A DNA stretch of 14,941 nucleotides. It comes from Chloroflexota bacterium (GTDB lineage: Bacteria; Chloroflexota; Ktedonobacteria; Ktedonobacterales; JACDGC01). The translations under genes and the position numbers were made by a program. Under the pieces are notes generated by a model. It searched no databases. It was not told the DNA's origin and saw nothing but the letters and a program-made list of their open reading frames with translations. Shown in pieces: positions 1-7,450 of the stretch (position 1 is the first letter of the stretch; every line of letters starts with the position of its first letter). The stretch lies in assembly GCA_021812265.1 (NCBI GenBank), contig JAKAOI010000013.1, forward strand, positions 1 to 14,941, written 5' to 3'.

Positions 1-1
1 C

Positions 2-217
2 GCGCAAAGAGCAGGCAGAACAACAAGCGATGTGTGGGGCGAAGCGGCGCGTGAGTGGCTGTTAAAAAAATCACTTGAAATTGATTATGATATACTCAGC
101 AACCAGCCGGATCGCCGCAAAGAAGCTGCTCCGCTGGCAGATATGCGCATACGCATCTGGGGATCTATCGATACACTTATGGCCGATATCCGCGAAACCC
201 CATCTGCAGTTGCCTAA
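2..217 (+). CDS. C-terminal fragment of an unrecognised protein
   Basis: An open frame runs from the window edge to a TAA at 215-217, so only the last 71 residues are visible and the true start lies outside. The fragment is mixed and charged. It has a probable helix with the stretch EAAREWLLKKSLEIDYDIL and ends in SAVA. I see no membrane segment, cysteine pair or recognisable catalytic motif, and I do not recognise the family. It converges on the MFS gene with a spacer of only 22 bases and no clear terminator between them. Codon use looks like the neighbouring genes. The frame being real is likely but not certain, because an internal GTG at 32 could also act as a start. Confidence 0.5.
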   Translation, partial: AQRAGRTTSDVWGEAAREWLLKKSLEIDYDILSNQPDRRKEAAPLADMRIRIWGSIDTLMADIRETPSAVA

Positions 218-239
218 TAACAATAAAAAATAACGCGCG

Positions 240-1643
240 CTATGTCAGTTTTTTCATGCGAACGCTTAAAAACAGCGCCAGCAAACTCACTAAAATTAAC
301 GGAGCAAAAATAACTTCGGGCGTTTTCAACACATCCCAAAATATACCGCCTATCAAAGGACTGAGAAACGCTATTGAATAACTTATGGATAACATAACAC
401 CATTCATCCGGGTGATATATTTCGGCGATGATTTCAGCAAAATTCTTGCTTGCCCCATAATAAACAATGCCGCTGAAGTCATCCCGAATACACCGGATAA
501 CACAACGCCAAAGCTCATCGGCAGAATATACCAGCCAACGGCGGCGGCCACCGAAATAACAGAAACAAACACAAAAATTGTTTTACTCGAGGTAAATCTT
601 TCCCCGGTAACCGATAAAAATATACCGGCTATCAATTGCGTTACTGTCAACACACTTAGCGCTAAAATACCGTCACTGCGCCGCAAAAATTGATAATACA
701 CCGGCAGCCAAGCGCTTAATATAAAAAACATCGCGCTTCCGCTGCCCAGCAGCATTCCGCCTTCAACAGTTCTGCCCAGCGGAAAGTGATTATCTGTTGC
801 AGATGGATCTACGGGGGCGCCAACAGAAGCGTATTCATCCTCAAACCGCAATACGGCAGATTCAACAGCCATATTGACGGTTACATCGGCGTTATTTAAG
901 AATGCTGCCTGCGCAGATGATTCAGCGCCGCCGAATGCAGTAATATCGCTGGCAGTTCGTAATTTTTTTTGATGTTGCCGCGGTCCCTTTGCACTTTCCA
1001 CACCTTCAGATATCTTTGGCTCCGGAGCCAAGCGAATCAGAAAGATCCAAGCGGCAAGGCAAAACAATACAGGAATAGTCCAAAAAATAAATGTCGGCCG
1101 CCAGCCATGCAAAGCGTTATATAAAAATGGATAGGTAAAGGAAGCGGATAAAATTTCTCCAACCATAAGGCCGGATGAATATATTGCCGTAACTTGGCCA
1201 ATGCGATTAGGAAACCAAGATTGAATGAAAAGCGGCAACGTTGTTTGCCCCAGTGTTACGCTGAAACTCACCGCAAACATCAAGAAAAACATTGAATTTG
1301 CGTCTGGCGCAAATGTGCGCGCGGCAGAAAAAAGCAGTTCCCCAATGATTGAAAGAAAAATAGTTTTTTTTGCTCCGACGCGCGCGCTGATAAAACTGCA
1401 CGGAATAGCGCCTAAAGCAATAACCAATGGCAAAACACCGGTCATCAGGCTGGTTTGTGTATAATTTAATCCTAAAGCAGCCTTCATCAAAGGAAGAATT
1501 GGCGGCGTTTCCAGCAAAACAGATCGCAGATTAAACCCTGTAAGCGCCAATAAAACTAAAAGCAGGATAAACACCATACGTCGCGGATGTTCTGACGCTT
1601 GGTTTTTGGCTATATCTTTAGGAATAACAGTATTTGGGTCCAA
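240..1643 (-). CDS. MFS transporter, CynX/NimT-like
   Basis: A 467-residue membrane protein with about twelve hydrophobic segments in two halves, the layout of the major facilitator superfamily. The first helix (about residues 23-50) contains NLRSVLLETPPILP, which resembles the NLRP/P-rich first helix of the cyanate/nitroimidazole (CynX/NimT) branch. A motif-A-like loop, ARVGAKK, sits at about residues 87-93. The two halves are joined by an unusually long hydrophilic, acidic loop at about residues 207-292, where MFS proteins usually have 30-60 residues. The substrate cannot be read from the sequence; cyanate-like anions or drug export are family guesses. The frame opens with a TTG at 1643 and no convincing ribosome binding site, so the start is uncertain; the Met at residue 23 is an alternative. 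It lies downstream of the ribosomal terminator and so is probably transcribed separately. Confidence 0.85.
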   Translation of the reverse strand: MDPNTVIPKDIAKNQASEHPRRMVFILLLVLLALTGFNLRSVLLETPPILPLMKAALGLNYTQTSLMTGVLPLVIALGAIPCSFISARVGAKKTIFLSIIGELLFSAARTFAPDANSMFFLMFAVSFSVTLGQTTLPLFIQSWFPNRIGQVTAIYSSGLMVGEILSASFTYPFLYNALHGWRPTFIFWTIPVLFCLAAWIFLIRLAPEPKISEGVESAKGPRQHQKKLRTASDITAFGGAESSAQAAFLNNADVTVNMAVESAVLRFEDEYASVGAPVDPSATDNHFPLGRTVEGGMLLGSGSAMFFILSAWLPVYYQFLRRSDGILALSVLTVTQLIAGIFLSVTGERFTSSKTIFVFVSVISVAAAVGWYILPMSFGVVLSGVFGMTSAALFIMGQARILLKSSPKYITRMNGVMLSISYSIAFLSPLIGGIFWDVLKTPEVIFAPLILVSLLALFLSVRMKKLT

Positions 1644-1946
1644 ATCGGCAGCTCAACAATACAAAAAATAGAGAACGCAATGGCGGAATCCATCTTTCAC
1701 TTTTTTCGGGTCGCGGCAATGGCGGCAAGAAAAGCATGAAAGATGAGTCGTAAATCGAAAAGTCGAGTAAATATTTATATCGCTTTATACAAATCAGGAC
1801 TTTCGCTGCAGCATGGAACATTGGGGATGTATAAGAGGCGCCGCCCCTTGTACGAGGTTCTGGGGGTGTCCCCAGACCTCCCTTTGTTGCAGATACGAGA
1901 ACCATGAGCTTCTCTTTCAAACAAAAGTCCTACAAATATAAAATAT
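1644..1946. other. Spacer between MFS gene and ribosomal operon terminator
   Basis: With the adjoining terminator this makes a 364-base stretch without a convincing gene. Apart from the palindromic element at 1854-1880 it holds AT-rich sequence around 1760-1800, including the palindrome TAAATATTTA, where an MFS promoter could lie. I cannot pick out a clear -35/-10 pair. Minus-strand frames through it have no family resemblance and no good ribosome binding site. Confidence 0.5.
1854..1880. repeat. REP-like intergenic palindrome
   Basis: GAGGT (1854-1858), a single bulged T, then CTGGGG (1860-1865), loop GTGT, and CCCCAG plus ACCTC (1870-1880) form an 11-bp, GC-rich stem. It has no T-run on either side, so it is a poor terminator. 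It is flanked by a GC-rich segment with a GGCGCC palindrome at about 1838-1843, and it contrasts with the AT-rich surroundings. This is the usual look of a short dispersed repeat (REP or MITE type). Only one copy is present in this window, so repetition is an inference. Confidence 0.45.
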
Positions 1947-1979
1947 AAAAAAAATACGCGCCGTGTTACGCGGCGCGTA
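1947..1979 (-). terminator. Intrinsic terminator of the ribosomal operon
   Basis: Read on the minus strand, TACGCGCCG, a 7-nt loop and CGGCGCGTA form a perfect 9-bp GC-rich stem followed at once by eight T residues (1954-1947). It lies 28 nt past the rpsI stop codon and closes the ribosomal transcription unit. It insulates the downstream MFS gene from ribosomal transcription. Confidence 0.92.
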
Positions 1980-2007
1980 GAAATTGCAAAAACAGAAAGC
2001 CGCAAAA

Positions 2008-2415
2008 TCAGCGTTTGGTATACTGCGGAGCCTTACGGGCGCGTTTCAAACCGTATTTCTTGCGTTCTTTCATACGCGGGTCGCGTGTAAGAAGGCCAGA
2101 TTGCCGCAATGTGGGGCGCAATGATTCATCAATTTTAACCAAAGCGCGGGCAATACCATGGCTGACAGCGCCAGCCTGACCGCTGACACCGCCGCCGATA
2201 ACCTTAACAGTAATGGTAAAGCGTTCGGCAAGACCGGTAGCGGCAAGCGGCTGTTGAGCGCGCGCCACTAAGGTATCGCGGCTGAAATATTTTTTCGCGT
2301 CTTTACCGTTAATAAGGATACCGCCAGTCCCTTCGGGGAAAAGGCGCACACGGGCAACGGCAGTTTTGCGGCGTCCGACAGCGGGAATATACCCTGAATC
2401 AGTATTTTTCGGCAT
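2008..2415 (-). CDS. rpsI: 30S ribosomal protein S9
   Basis: A 135-residue S9 of the small ribosomal subunit. The N-terminal part has the diagnostic [12 protein letters not shown], followed by [11 protein letters not shown]; the middle has the glycine-rich [19 protein letters not shown]; and the C terminus is the basic tail ending in YTKR, whose last Lys-Arg pair reaches toward the P-site tRNA in known ribosomes. Length is normal for the family. The gene starts 3 nt after the rplM stop, and its purine-rich GGAGATGGAGAG ribosome binding region lies inside the end of rplM, so the two are translationally linked as in nearly all bacteria. It is the last gene of the operon, just before the terminator. 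Confidence 0.98.
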   Translation of the reverse strand: MPKNTDSGYIPAVGRRKTAVARVRLFPEGTGGILINGKDAKKYFSRDTLVARAQQPLAATGLAERFTITVKVIGGGVSGQAGAVSHGIARALVKIDESLRPTLRQSGLLTRDPRMKERKKYGLKRARKAPQYTKR

Positions 2416-2418
2416 AAA

Positions 2419-2898
2419 TTACTCTCCATCTCCTTCCCGAACAATATCATGGAACGAATCCGGGGTAGGAGCTTTCCACGGAGTTGGCTGCTGGGCGGCA
2501 TGCGGATGATCCGGCCCGGAATAAATTTTCAGCCGGGTTAATAACTGATCGCGCATTTTATTTTGGGGCAGCATACCTTTGACCGCCTCTGAAATTACGC
2601 GATCGGGGTGTTTCTCCATCATTTGCCGCAAAGTGTTTGATTTCAAGCCTCCGGGATATTGGGAATGCCGATAATACACTTTTTGATCTAATCGGTTGCC
2701 GGTAACAACCAGTTTATCAGCGTTAACGACGATGACAAAATCGCCGCAAATAAGGTTTGGTGTAAATGTTGGCTTGTGTTTACCACGCAGTATCGTGGCG
2801 ATTTGCGTGGCCATCCGGCCCAACACCAGACCTTGCGCGTCGATGACATACCACTGAGATTCAATCTCAGAAGCGCGCGCACTATAGGTCTTTGCCAT
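2419..2898 (-). CDS. rplM: 50S ribosomal protein L13
   Basis: L13 of the large subunit, 159 residues from the chosen start. Diagnostic stretches are WYVIDAQGLVLGRMA, ILRGKHKPTFTP, GDFVIVVNADKLVVTGN, KVYYRHSQYPGG and AVKGMLPQN. It is about 15 residues longer than the common form, with a proline- and acid-rich C-terminal tail. The frame stays open 20 codons further upstream, but the Met before AKTYSARASE is preceded by a GGAG at a suitable distance and fits the family N terminus, so I start at 2898. That start lies within the last codons of truA (17-nt overlap), and rpsI follows after 3 nt. This is a tightly coupled truA-rplM-rpsI unit. Confidence 0.97.
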   Translation of the reverse strand: MAKTYSARASEIESQWYVIDAQGLVLGRMATQIATILRGKHKPTFTPNLICGDFVIVVNADKLVVTGNRLDQKVYYRHSQYPGGLKSNTLRQMMEKHPDRVISEAVKGMLPQNKMRDQLLTRLKIYSGPDHPHAAQQPTPWKAPTPDSFHDIVREGDGE

Positions 2899-3706
2899 AG
2901 TATTCTCCATTCTGTTGTTGCGCTGGCCACTGTAATGCGCCAGGATAATATTCGACATTTGTTAGGCAGAGTCCCTGCGGCGCAGCGGCTGCTCCGGGAT
3001 GAATCGGGCTGCGCGTCGCCAAAATAGCGGCGGCGGCTTCCGGTTCAATTTTGTTCTCACCCACAAGGAGTAAAACGCCGACCATACGGCGGACCATGCC
3101 GGTTAAAAAAGCATTTGCGGTGAAGTCACAATACACTTCATCATATACCTGCTGCACTTCCGCCAAACGCAGATTACGCACGGTAGAAGGCTGCGGAAAA
3201 CCTTTTCGTTTGGTAGGGCTTTGGCCAAACGCCGCGAAATCATGTTCCCCTACAAAAACCTGCGCGCAACGGCGCATTGCAGCAATATTAAGCTGTTGAT
3301 GTACACGCAAAGCAAAACGTTCACGCAGCGGATCGCGCACTGAATCGATGAACAGTGAATAGCGATAGGACCGCGAAAGCGCAGAGCGCCGCGCATGAAA
3401 GCTTGCCGCAGCTTCGCAGGCCGACCGCACCGCAATTGCAGCCGGCAAAAAAGCGTTAGTTCCTCGAACAATCTCATCCATCGTTCTTACGCCGGCGGCG
3501 TCGATATAGGAAATCACCTGCCCGCGCGCATGTACCCCGGCGTCGGTTCTGCCGGCGGCAATTACAGCAACCGGAAAATTATGCAAACAGCTCAGCGCAG
3601 ATTCAAGCGTTCCTTGGACAGTTGGCTGCTTAAGATCTTTTTGACGCTGAAAGCCGCGAAAACCTGTGCCGTCATAATGAATTAATAAAGCAACCGTTCG
3701 AGACAT
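2882..3706 (-). CDS. truA: tRNA pseudouridine(38-40) synthase TruA
   Basis: TruA converts uridines 38-40 of the tRNA anticodon arm to pseudouridine. The 274-residue protein begins with the family pattern YDGTGFRGFQRQ (residues 11-22), carries the catalytic aspartate D55 in AGRTDAGVHARGQV, and ends with FLTGMVRRMVGVLLLVGE and HPGAAAAPQGLCLTNVEYY. Length matches the family. It starts 11 nt after the rplQ stop with no clear ribosome binding site, so translation probably depends on reading through from rplQ. Its end overlaps rplM by 17 nt. The placement between rplQ and rplM is common in Firmicutes and Chloroflexota-type clusters; the ECF-transporter genes that often sit in this gap in Firmicutes are absent. 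Confidence 0.97.
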   Translation of the reverse strand: MSRTVALLIHYDGTGFRGFQRQKDLKQPTVQGTLESALSCLHNFPVAVIAAGRTDAGVHARGQVISYIDAAGVRTMDEIVRGTNAFLPAAIAVRSACEAAASFHARRSALSRSYRYSLFIDSVRDPLRERFALRVHQQLNIAAMRRCAQVFVGEHDFAAFGQSPTKRKGFPQPSTVRNLRLAEVQQVYDEVYCDFTANAFLTGMVRRMVGVLLLVGENKIEPEAAAAILATRSPIHPGAAAAPQGLCLTNVEYYPGALQWPAQQQNGEYYGKDL

Positions 3707-3717
3707 AACACAAAGAA

Positions 3718-4365
3718 TTACTCAGCGGCCTTAACCACAAGCTCTAACTGCGCTATTTCGGCGCCGTCACCGGCTCTGCGGCCGATTTTAGTAATGCGTG
3801 TATAACCGCCATTGCGGTCCGCATAGCGATCATAAAAGTTGGTATCGAATAATTTTGCAATGACATATTTATTATTGATACGGCGCGAGACAACTTGGCG
3901 GGCGTGCACTTCAACAGCGCGCGCTTTCCGCGCAGCGGTCAAACCGGCGCGCGCTTCGTCGGTATTATTGTTAAAAAGCTGCAATAAACGCGCTTTGCGA
4001 TCATCGAGTTCACGCATATATCGTTCGCGGATTTCGTCGCGCAAAGGGACTTTTTGTGCAACAAGGCGTTCTTCATTAGTCAGCACTTGGGTATCGAGCG
4101 AGAAGTGAGCTTCTCCTGCCAGCGACCACAGCTGATCAGCCACGGACTGATCCTTTACCGCGTCGAGAAGAAATGCCCGGGATTCGCGATGCCCGCGCAA
4201 AGCGGTGGCAATAACCCGTTCCAACTCAGATTGTACGGCTTTGGCGCGCGCCACCGTAGTTTTAATTTTTTCATGAAGTACGACGCCTTCAATAAGATTA
4301 CGGAAAGCTGCCCGACGCTGTGGTTCGGGCATATTGATGCGATTTCCGGCAATGCGATGACGCAC
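3718..4365 (-). CDS. rplQ: 50S ribosomal protein L17, with large internal insertion
   Basis: The ends are clearly L17: MRHRIAGNRINMPEPQRRAAFRNL...HEKIKTTVARAKAVQSELE at residues 1-48, and VIAKLFDTNFYDRYADRNGGYTRI with IGRRAGDGAEIAQLELV at residues 168-210. The protein is 215 residues, against about 115-130 for ordinary L17. The excess is an internal segment of about 90 residues (roughly 59-148), highly charged and predicted helical by eye. Residues 58-82 (RGHRESRAFLLDAVKDQSVADQLWS) look like the segment that normally precedes KLF, and a similar segment returns at about 149-172, so a partial internal duplication with a helical linker is possible. Start is a GTG at 4365, supported by GGAGG six nt upstream and by the invariant MRHR. 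It lies 37 nt after rpoA. Confidence 0.96.
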   Translation of the reverse strand: MRHRIAGNRINMPEPQRRAAFRNLIEGVVLHEKIKTTVARAKAVQSELERVIATALRGHRESRAFLLDAVKDQSVADQLWSLAGEAHFSLDTQVLTNEERLVAQKVPLRDEIRERYMRELDDRKARLLQLFNNNTDEARAGLTAARKARAVEVHARQVVSRRINNKYVIAKLFDTNFYDRYADRNGGYTRITKIGRRAGDGAEIAQLELVVKAAE

Positions 4366-4402
4366 GTTCTGCCTCCAGAATAAAAAATAGTAGACTGAAT
4401 CT

Positions 4403-5365
4403 TCAGTCTTTTAATTGATCCCTCGTAGGGAGAAACTGACGTTCAACAAGTTTATCACGCAATTCAGTTAAACTTTTTTCTCCGAAATTGCGCACAGCCA
4501 TTAAATCATCCTGACTCATGGTCAAAATTTGGCCAACACGAGTGATATTACTGCGTTTCAAGCAATTATAAGCGCGAACCGTAAGTTCGAGATCTTCAAT
4601 CAATGTATCGTAGACTTGCTGAGGAATGGCAATAGAAGAAAGTGTTGGCGCAGCCACATCAACTTCTTCACCCAGCGCAACATGGTAATCGGCAATCATC
4701 GAGAAGTGCCGCACCAACAATTTAGCCGATTGACGCAAAGCATCCTCGGGGGAAGTAGCGCCGTCGCTCCAGATATCCATAACGATGCGATCATAATTTG
4801 TCATCTGGCCGATGCGGGTATTTTCAACCGAATATCGTGCTTTTTGAATCGGGGTAAAGATTGCGTCGATTGGAATCTGGCCAATTGGCTGATCTTCGAC
4901 GGCGTCAATAGAGCGATATCCACGACCTTTTTCCACGACCAAAACCATGGAAAAACTGGCTTCAGAGCTGTCTAACGTTGCGATATGCGCCTCAGGGTTC
5001 ACAATTTCGACACTTGAAGAAGCTGCAATATCCCGGGCAGTCACTTCACGTTCGCCGGTAACATCAATCCGCAATTCAACCGGGCTATCGGAAATAGAAC
5101 GCACCCGTACACGTTTCATATTCAGAACAATTTCAGTTACATCTTCTTTAACGTGCGGAATGCTTTGAAATTCATGATTTACGCCGGTTATGCGAATAGA
5201 TGTGATTGCTGCGCCCGGTAAAGACGACAAAAGAACCCTGCGCAGTGAATTGCCAAGGGTATGCCCGAAACCGGATTCAAGAGGCTCGATAATAAATCGG
5301 CCATACGTAGCTGTCGTCTCAACGACCTTAATTTGTGGCTGTGTAACATCAAGCGGCTGCAACAC
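4403..5365 (-). CDS. rpoA: DNA-directed RNA polymerase subunit alpha
   Basis: The alpha subunit dimerises to seed RNA polymerase assembly and contacts promoter UP elements and activators. In this 320-residue protein the N-terminal domain (about 1-235) shows GRFIIEPLESGFGHTLGNSLRRVLLSSLPGAA split over residues 22-53 and KEDVTEIVLNMK at 73-84. A short linker leads to the C-terminal domain (about 254-311) with ELTVRAYNCLKRSNITRVGQ and NFGEKSLTELRDKL. R264, N267, C268 and K270 line up with the DNA-contacting residues of E. coli alpha (R265, N268, C269, K271), so UP-element binding is expected to be kept. The start is GTG (5365) directly followed by TTG, with AAGGAG eight nt upstream overlapping the rpsD stop. 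The gap to rpsD is 14 nt. Confidence 0.98.
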   Translation of the reverse strand: MLQPLDVTQPQIKVVETTATYGRFIIEPLESGFGHTLGNSLRRVLLSSLPGAAITSIRITGVNHEFQSIPHVKEDVTEIVLNMKRVRVRSISDSPVELRIDVTGEREVTARDIAASSSVEIVNPEAHIATLDSSEASFSMVLVVEKGRGYRSIDAVEDQPIGQIPIDAIFTPIQKARYSVENTRIGQMTNYDRIVMDIWSDGATSPEDALRQSAKLLVRHFSMIADYHVALGEEVDVAAPTLSSIAIPQQVYDTLIEDLELTVRAYNCLKRSNITRVGQILTMSQDDLMAVRNFGEKSLTELRDKLVERQFLPTRDQLKD

Positions 5366-5379
5366 GGAAGTAGCTCCTT

Positions 5380-6009
5380 TTAGCGTTGATAGAACTCAAC
5401 AACAAGCGCTTCATTAAAATTAACCTCGACATCCTGCCGGGCGGGTAACGATTCTACAACCCCGCTCATTGCCTCTATATTCAGTCTCAGCCACGTGGGA
5501 ACAGCCTTTTGCGCAAGAAGTAAGCTGCGTGTCTTAAAATATTCATTTGACTTGCTGCTGTCGCGGACTGTAATAACATCGCCTTTTTTTACGCTGTAAG
5601 ACGGAATATCAACCTTGCGGTTATTTACCTTAAAATGACCATGATTTACCAACTGGCGCGCCTGTGCGCGTGAATCAGCGAATCCTAAACGATAAATAAC
5701 ATTATCAAAGCGTGATTCAAGAATTTGAATAAAATTATCACTTGTTTTACCTGGACGATGTGCGGCGATATCAAACTGTCGGCTGAACTGCGCTTCTAAT
5801 ACGCCATATGAACGGCGCATTTTCTGCTTCTCGCGCAGCTGCGAGCCATATTCTGAAGCTTTGCGCGCGCGCGCCTGCCCATGCTGACCGGGGCGGGTAT
5901 TATTCCGCTCAATAGCGCATTTGGGACCCATGCAGCGATCGCCCTTCAGGAACAGTTTCATTCCTTCACGCCGGCATAATTTACAAGCGGGACCGGTATA
6001 CCGTGCCAT
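5380..6009 (-). CDS. rpsD: 30S ribosomal protein S4, zinc-binding type
   Basis: S4 is a primary 16S rRNA-binding protein that starts 30S assembly and, in many bacteria, represses its own operon. The 209-residue sequence begins [16 protein letters not shown] and carries C9, C12, C26 and C31, the four-cysteine zinc form of S4. The S4 RNA-binding domain follows at about residues 97-160, with [26 protein letters not shown] and [19 protein letters not shown]. The C terminus [12 protein letters not shown] is typical. A strong GGAGG lies upstream of the ATG. It heads the tight rpsD-to-rpsI block after a 209-nt leader with its own promoter-like box, so it may be the entry point of a separate transcript and a site of S4 feedback. 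Confidence 0.98.
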   Translation of the reverse strand: MARYTGPACKLCRREGMKLFLKGDRCMGPKCAIERNNTRPGQHGQARARKASEYGSQLREKQKMRRSYGVLEAQFSRQFDIAAHRPGKTSDNFIQILESRFDNVIYRLGFADSRAQARQLVNHGHFKVNNRKVDIPSYSVKKGDVITVRDSSKSNEYFKTRSLLLAQKAVPTWLRLNIEAMSGVVESLPARQDVEVNFNEALVVEFYQR

Positions 6010-6218
6010 GAATAACCTTCCTCCAAAAATGGAAATATATTGTTGATCAAAGACCCTTTAACAGGGCCGGCGCTGCGTGTAGTTCATATTATATCGCCAG
6101 CTCGCAGTGCATACACGCAAAACACAAAAATCTTTGATATGGCTTCCATAAACCATATATTTATTTTTGTTGATGCCATGCCGGCGTGCTGAACATGGCC
6201 AATTACAAAATACAAAAA
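6010..6218 (-). promoter_or_regulatory. rpsD leader with candidate promoter and hairpins
   Basis: This 209-nt gap breaks an otherwise compact operon. On the minus strand it holds a perfect TATAAT at 6093-6088, with no convincing -35 (a TTGCGT lies 21 nt upstream, too far). Two inverted repeats lie upstream of the box: GCCATG/CATGGC (6175-6180 and 6194-6199) and ATATGG/CCATAT (6137-6142 and 6153-6158). Neither has a T-run. About 80 nt of possible leader separate the -10 box from the S4 start, enough for an S4-binding autoregulatory fold. The promoter reading is moderate; feedback by S4 is inferred from the family. Confidence 0.45.
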
Positions 6219-6620
6219 TCAGATACGTCTTCTTTTTGGCGCGCGGCATCCGTTATGCGCCATCGGCGTAACATCAACGATTGCGCTGACCTGGATTCCC
6301 ATAGCATATATTGCGCGAATTGCGGCTTCACGGCCGGAGCCGGGTCCGCGAACAAACACTTCTACTTTGCGAAGGTTGTACAAATTCTGCGCTTCGCGGG
6401 CTGCTTTTTCCGCAGCAACCTGCGCCGCATACGGGGTGCTTTTGCGAGATCCTTTAAATCCCGAGGCTCCTGCGCTGCCCCATGAAAGCACATTTCCGTT
6501 GGGATCGGTCAATGTGACGATGGTATTATTGAATGTTGCCTTTATATGCGCATGACCGAAAGAAACTGTTTTTTTCTCACGGCGCTTGGCGCGGGCAACT
6601 TTTTTTCTGGCTTCAGCCAT
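6219..6620 (-). CDS. rpsK: 30S ribosomal protein S11
   Basis: S11 sits on the platform of the small subunit near the mRNA exit site. The 133-residue protein has a basic N terminus ([12 protein letters not shown]), then [51 protein letters not shown], the [15 protein letters not shown] turn and the invariant-type end [17 protein letters not shown]. Length is normal. A GGAGG precedes the ATG, and rpsM ends 26 nt upstream. It is the last gene before the long rpsD leader, so this may be the end of a transcription unit, although no intrinsic terminator is visible after it. Confidence 0.98.
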   Translation of the reverse strand: MAEARKKVARAKRREKKTVSFGHAHIKATFNNTIVTLTDPNGNVLSWGSAGASGFKGSRKSTPYAAQVAAEKAAREAQNLYNLRKVEVFVRGPGSGREAAIRAIYAMGIQVSAIVDVTPMAHNGCRAPKRRRI

Positions 6621-6646
6621 GTTTGGCCAAATCCTCCACTATCTTA

Positions 6647-7027
6647 CTACTTCTTTGTCGCCTTCTTCTTGCCTGCGACGGTTTTCTTCACGCCGCGGCG
6701 TGTGCGGGCGTTTGTGCGGGTACGCTGCCCTCGCACTGGTAAATTACGGCTATGCCTGATACCCCGATAACAGCGGATCTCTATGAGGCGTTTGATATTT
6801 AAATCAACTTTCCGGCGCAGATCTCCTTCAACAACTACATTATGATCGATGTAGTCACGCAGCGCATTTACCTGTTCTTCCGTTAAATCTTTAACACGAA
6901 TATCAGGATTGATGGCGGCGGCATTCAAGACTTTTCTGCTTGTCGTCAAGCCAATTCCAAAAATATACGTCAACGCAATCTCAACCCGTTTTTCTCGGGG
7001 AATTTCTACGCCGGCGATACGGGCCAT
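6647..7027 (-). CDS. rpsM: 30S ribosomal protein S13
   Basis: S13 is in the head of the small subunit and forms bridges to the large subunit. The 126-residue sequence opens [22 protein letters not shown], has the helix-two-turn-helix region [12 protein letters not shown], and the RNA-binding C-terminal part [29 protein letters not shown] followed by a lysine-rich tail. In the family the tail reaches toward the P-site tRNA. A GGAGG lies nine nt before the ATG. It sits 38 nt downstream of rpmJ and 26 nt upstream of rpsK, the conventional rpmJ-rpsM-rpsK order. Confidence 0.98.
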   Translation of the reverse strand: MARIAGVEIPREKRVEIALTYIFGIGLTTSRKVLNAAAINPDIRVKDLTEEQVNALRDYIDHNVVVEGDLRRKVDLNIKRLIEIRCYRGIRHSRNLPVRGQRTRTNARTRRGVKKTVAGKKKATKK

Positions 7028-7065
7028 ATGGCGCTTCCTCCATTGTGACTTGTGTCGTCAGTCTT

Positions 7066-7182
7066 TTATCCCTGACGTTGCTTATGCTTCGGACTTTTGC
7101 TGCATATTACCATGACCACTCCCTCGCGGCGAATGATCTTGCATTTGTCGCAACGGGGTTTCACTGATGCTCGAACTTTCAT
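7066..7182 (-). CDS. rpmJ: 50S ribosomal protein L36
   Basis: A 38-residue protein, [20 protein letters not shown] then [18 protein letters not shown]. It is the C+ (zinc) form of L36, with C11, C14, C27 and H33 in the same places as in E. coli L36. It is the usual length and sits in the usual place between infA and rpsM. A GAAGGGTGG about ten nt before the ATG serves as ribosome binding site. The 268-nt gap to infA is much longer than normal and contains a hairpin just before this gene. Confidence 0.97.
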   Translation of the reverse strand: MKVRASVKPRCDKCKIIRREGVVMVICSKSPKHKQRQG

Positions 7183-7196
7183 CGTTATATGTTCCA

Positions 7197-7220
7197 CCCT
7201 TCACCGGCCCAAAGGACCGG
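7197..7220 (-). promoter_or_regulatory. Hairpin and GGCCGGTGAAGGG motif upstream of rpmJ
   Basis: On the minus strand CCGGTCC, loop TTT and GGGCCGG form a stem (7220-7204) with one internal mismatch, followed by TGAAGGG, which overlaps the rpmJ ribosome binding site. The 13-mer GGCCGGTGAAGGG (7209-7197) recurs exactly before infA at 7714-7702. The same stem read on the plus strand is followed by six Ts (7224-7229) and could stop antisense transcription. The regulatory role is inferred. Confidence 0.4.
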
Positions 7221-7450
7221 CAATTTTTTCAGCGCTATCGCTGTATTCTTGTTTCCCCGGCTGTGTGCGGCTTTCGCTGGCGCTTTTTATAACAGCCAAA
7301 GAGCCGATTGACCGGAACTGCTTCCGGAACCCGCTCCTTTTACAAACCGTATGCCAGTTAATTACTCTCCCGCCGAAAATATCCTTTACCCTTTAAAGTT
7401 ATTTTCGCGCGTGTCATACGCATATACCTACGTCGCATCTGCAGAAACGC

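Noticed and set aside
1618..1920. Minus-strand 100-residue frame before the MFS gene
   Set aside because: Runs through the palindromic element and into the MFS start, with no ribosome binding site and no recognisable domain.
4529..4975. Plus-strand 148-residue open frame
   Set aside because: Lies entirely antisense to rpoA, has no family resemblance, and the opposite frame is a clear alpha subunit.
7204..7229. Plus-strand intrinsic terminator (stem plus six Ts)
   Set aside because: No plus-strand gene lies upstream. The stem is better explained as part of the motif before rpmJ on the minus strand, although it could stop antisense transcripts.
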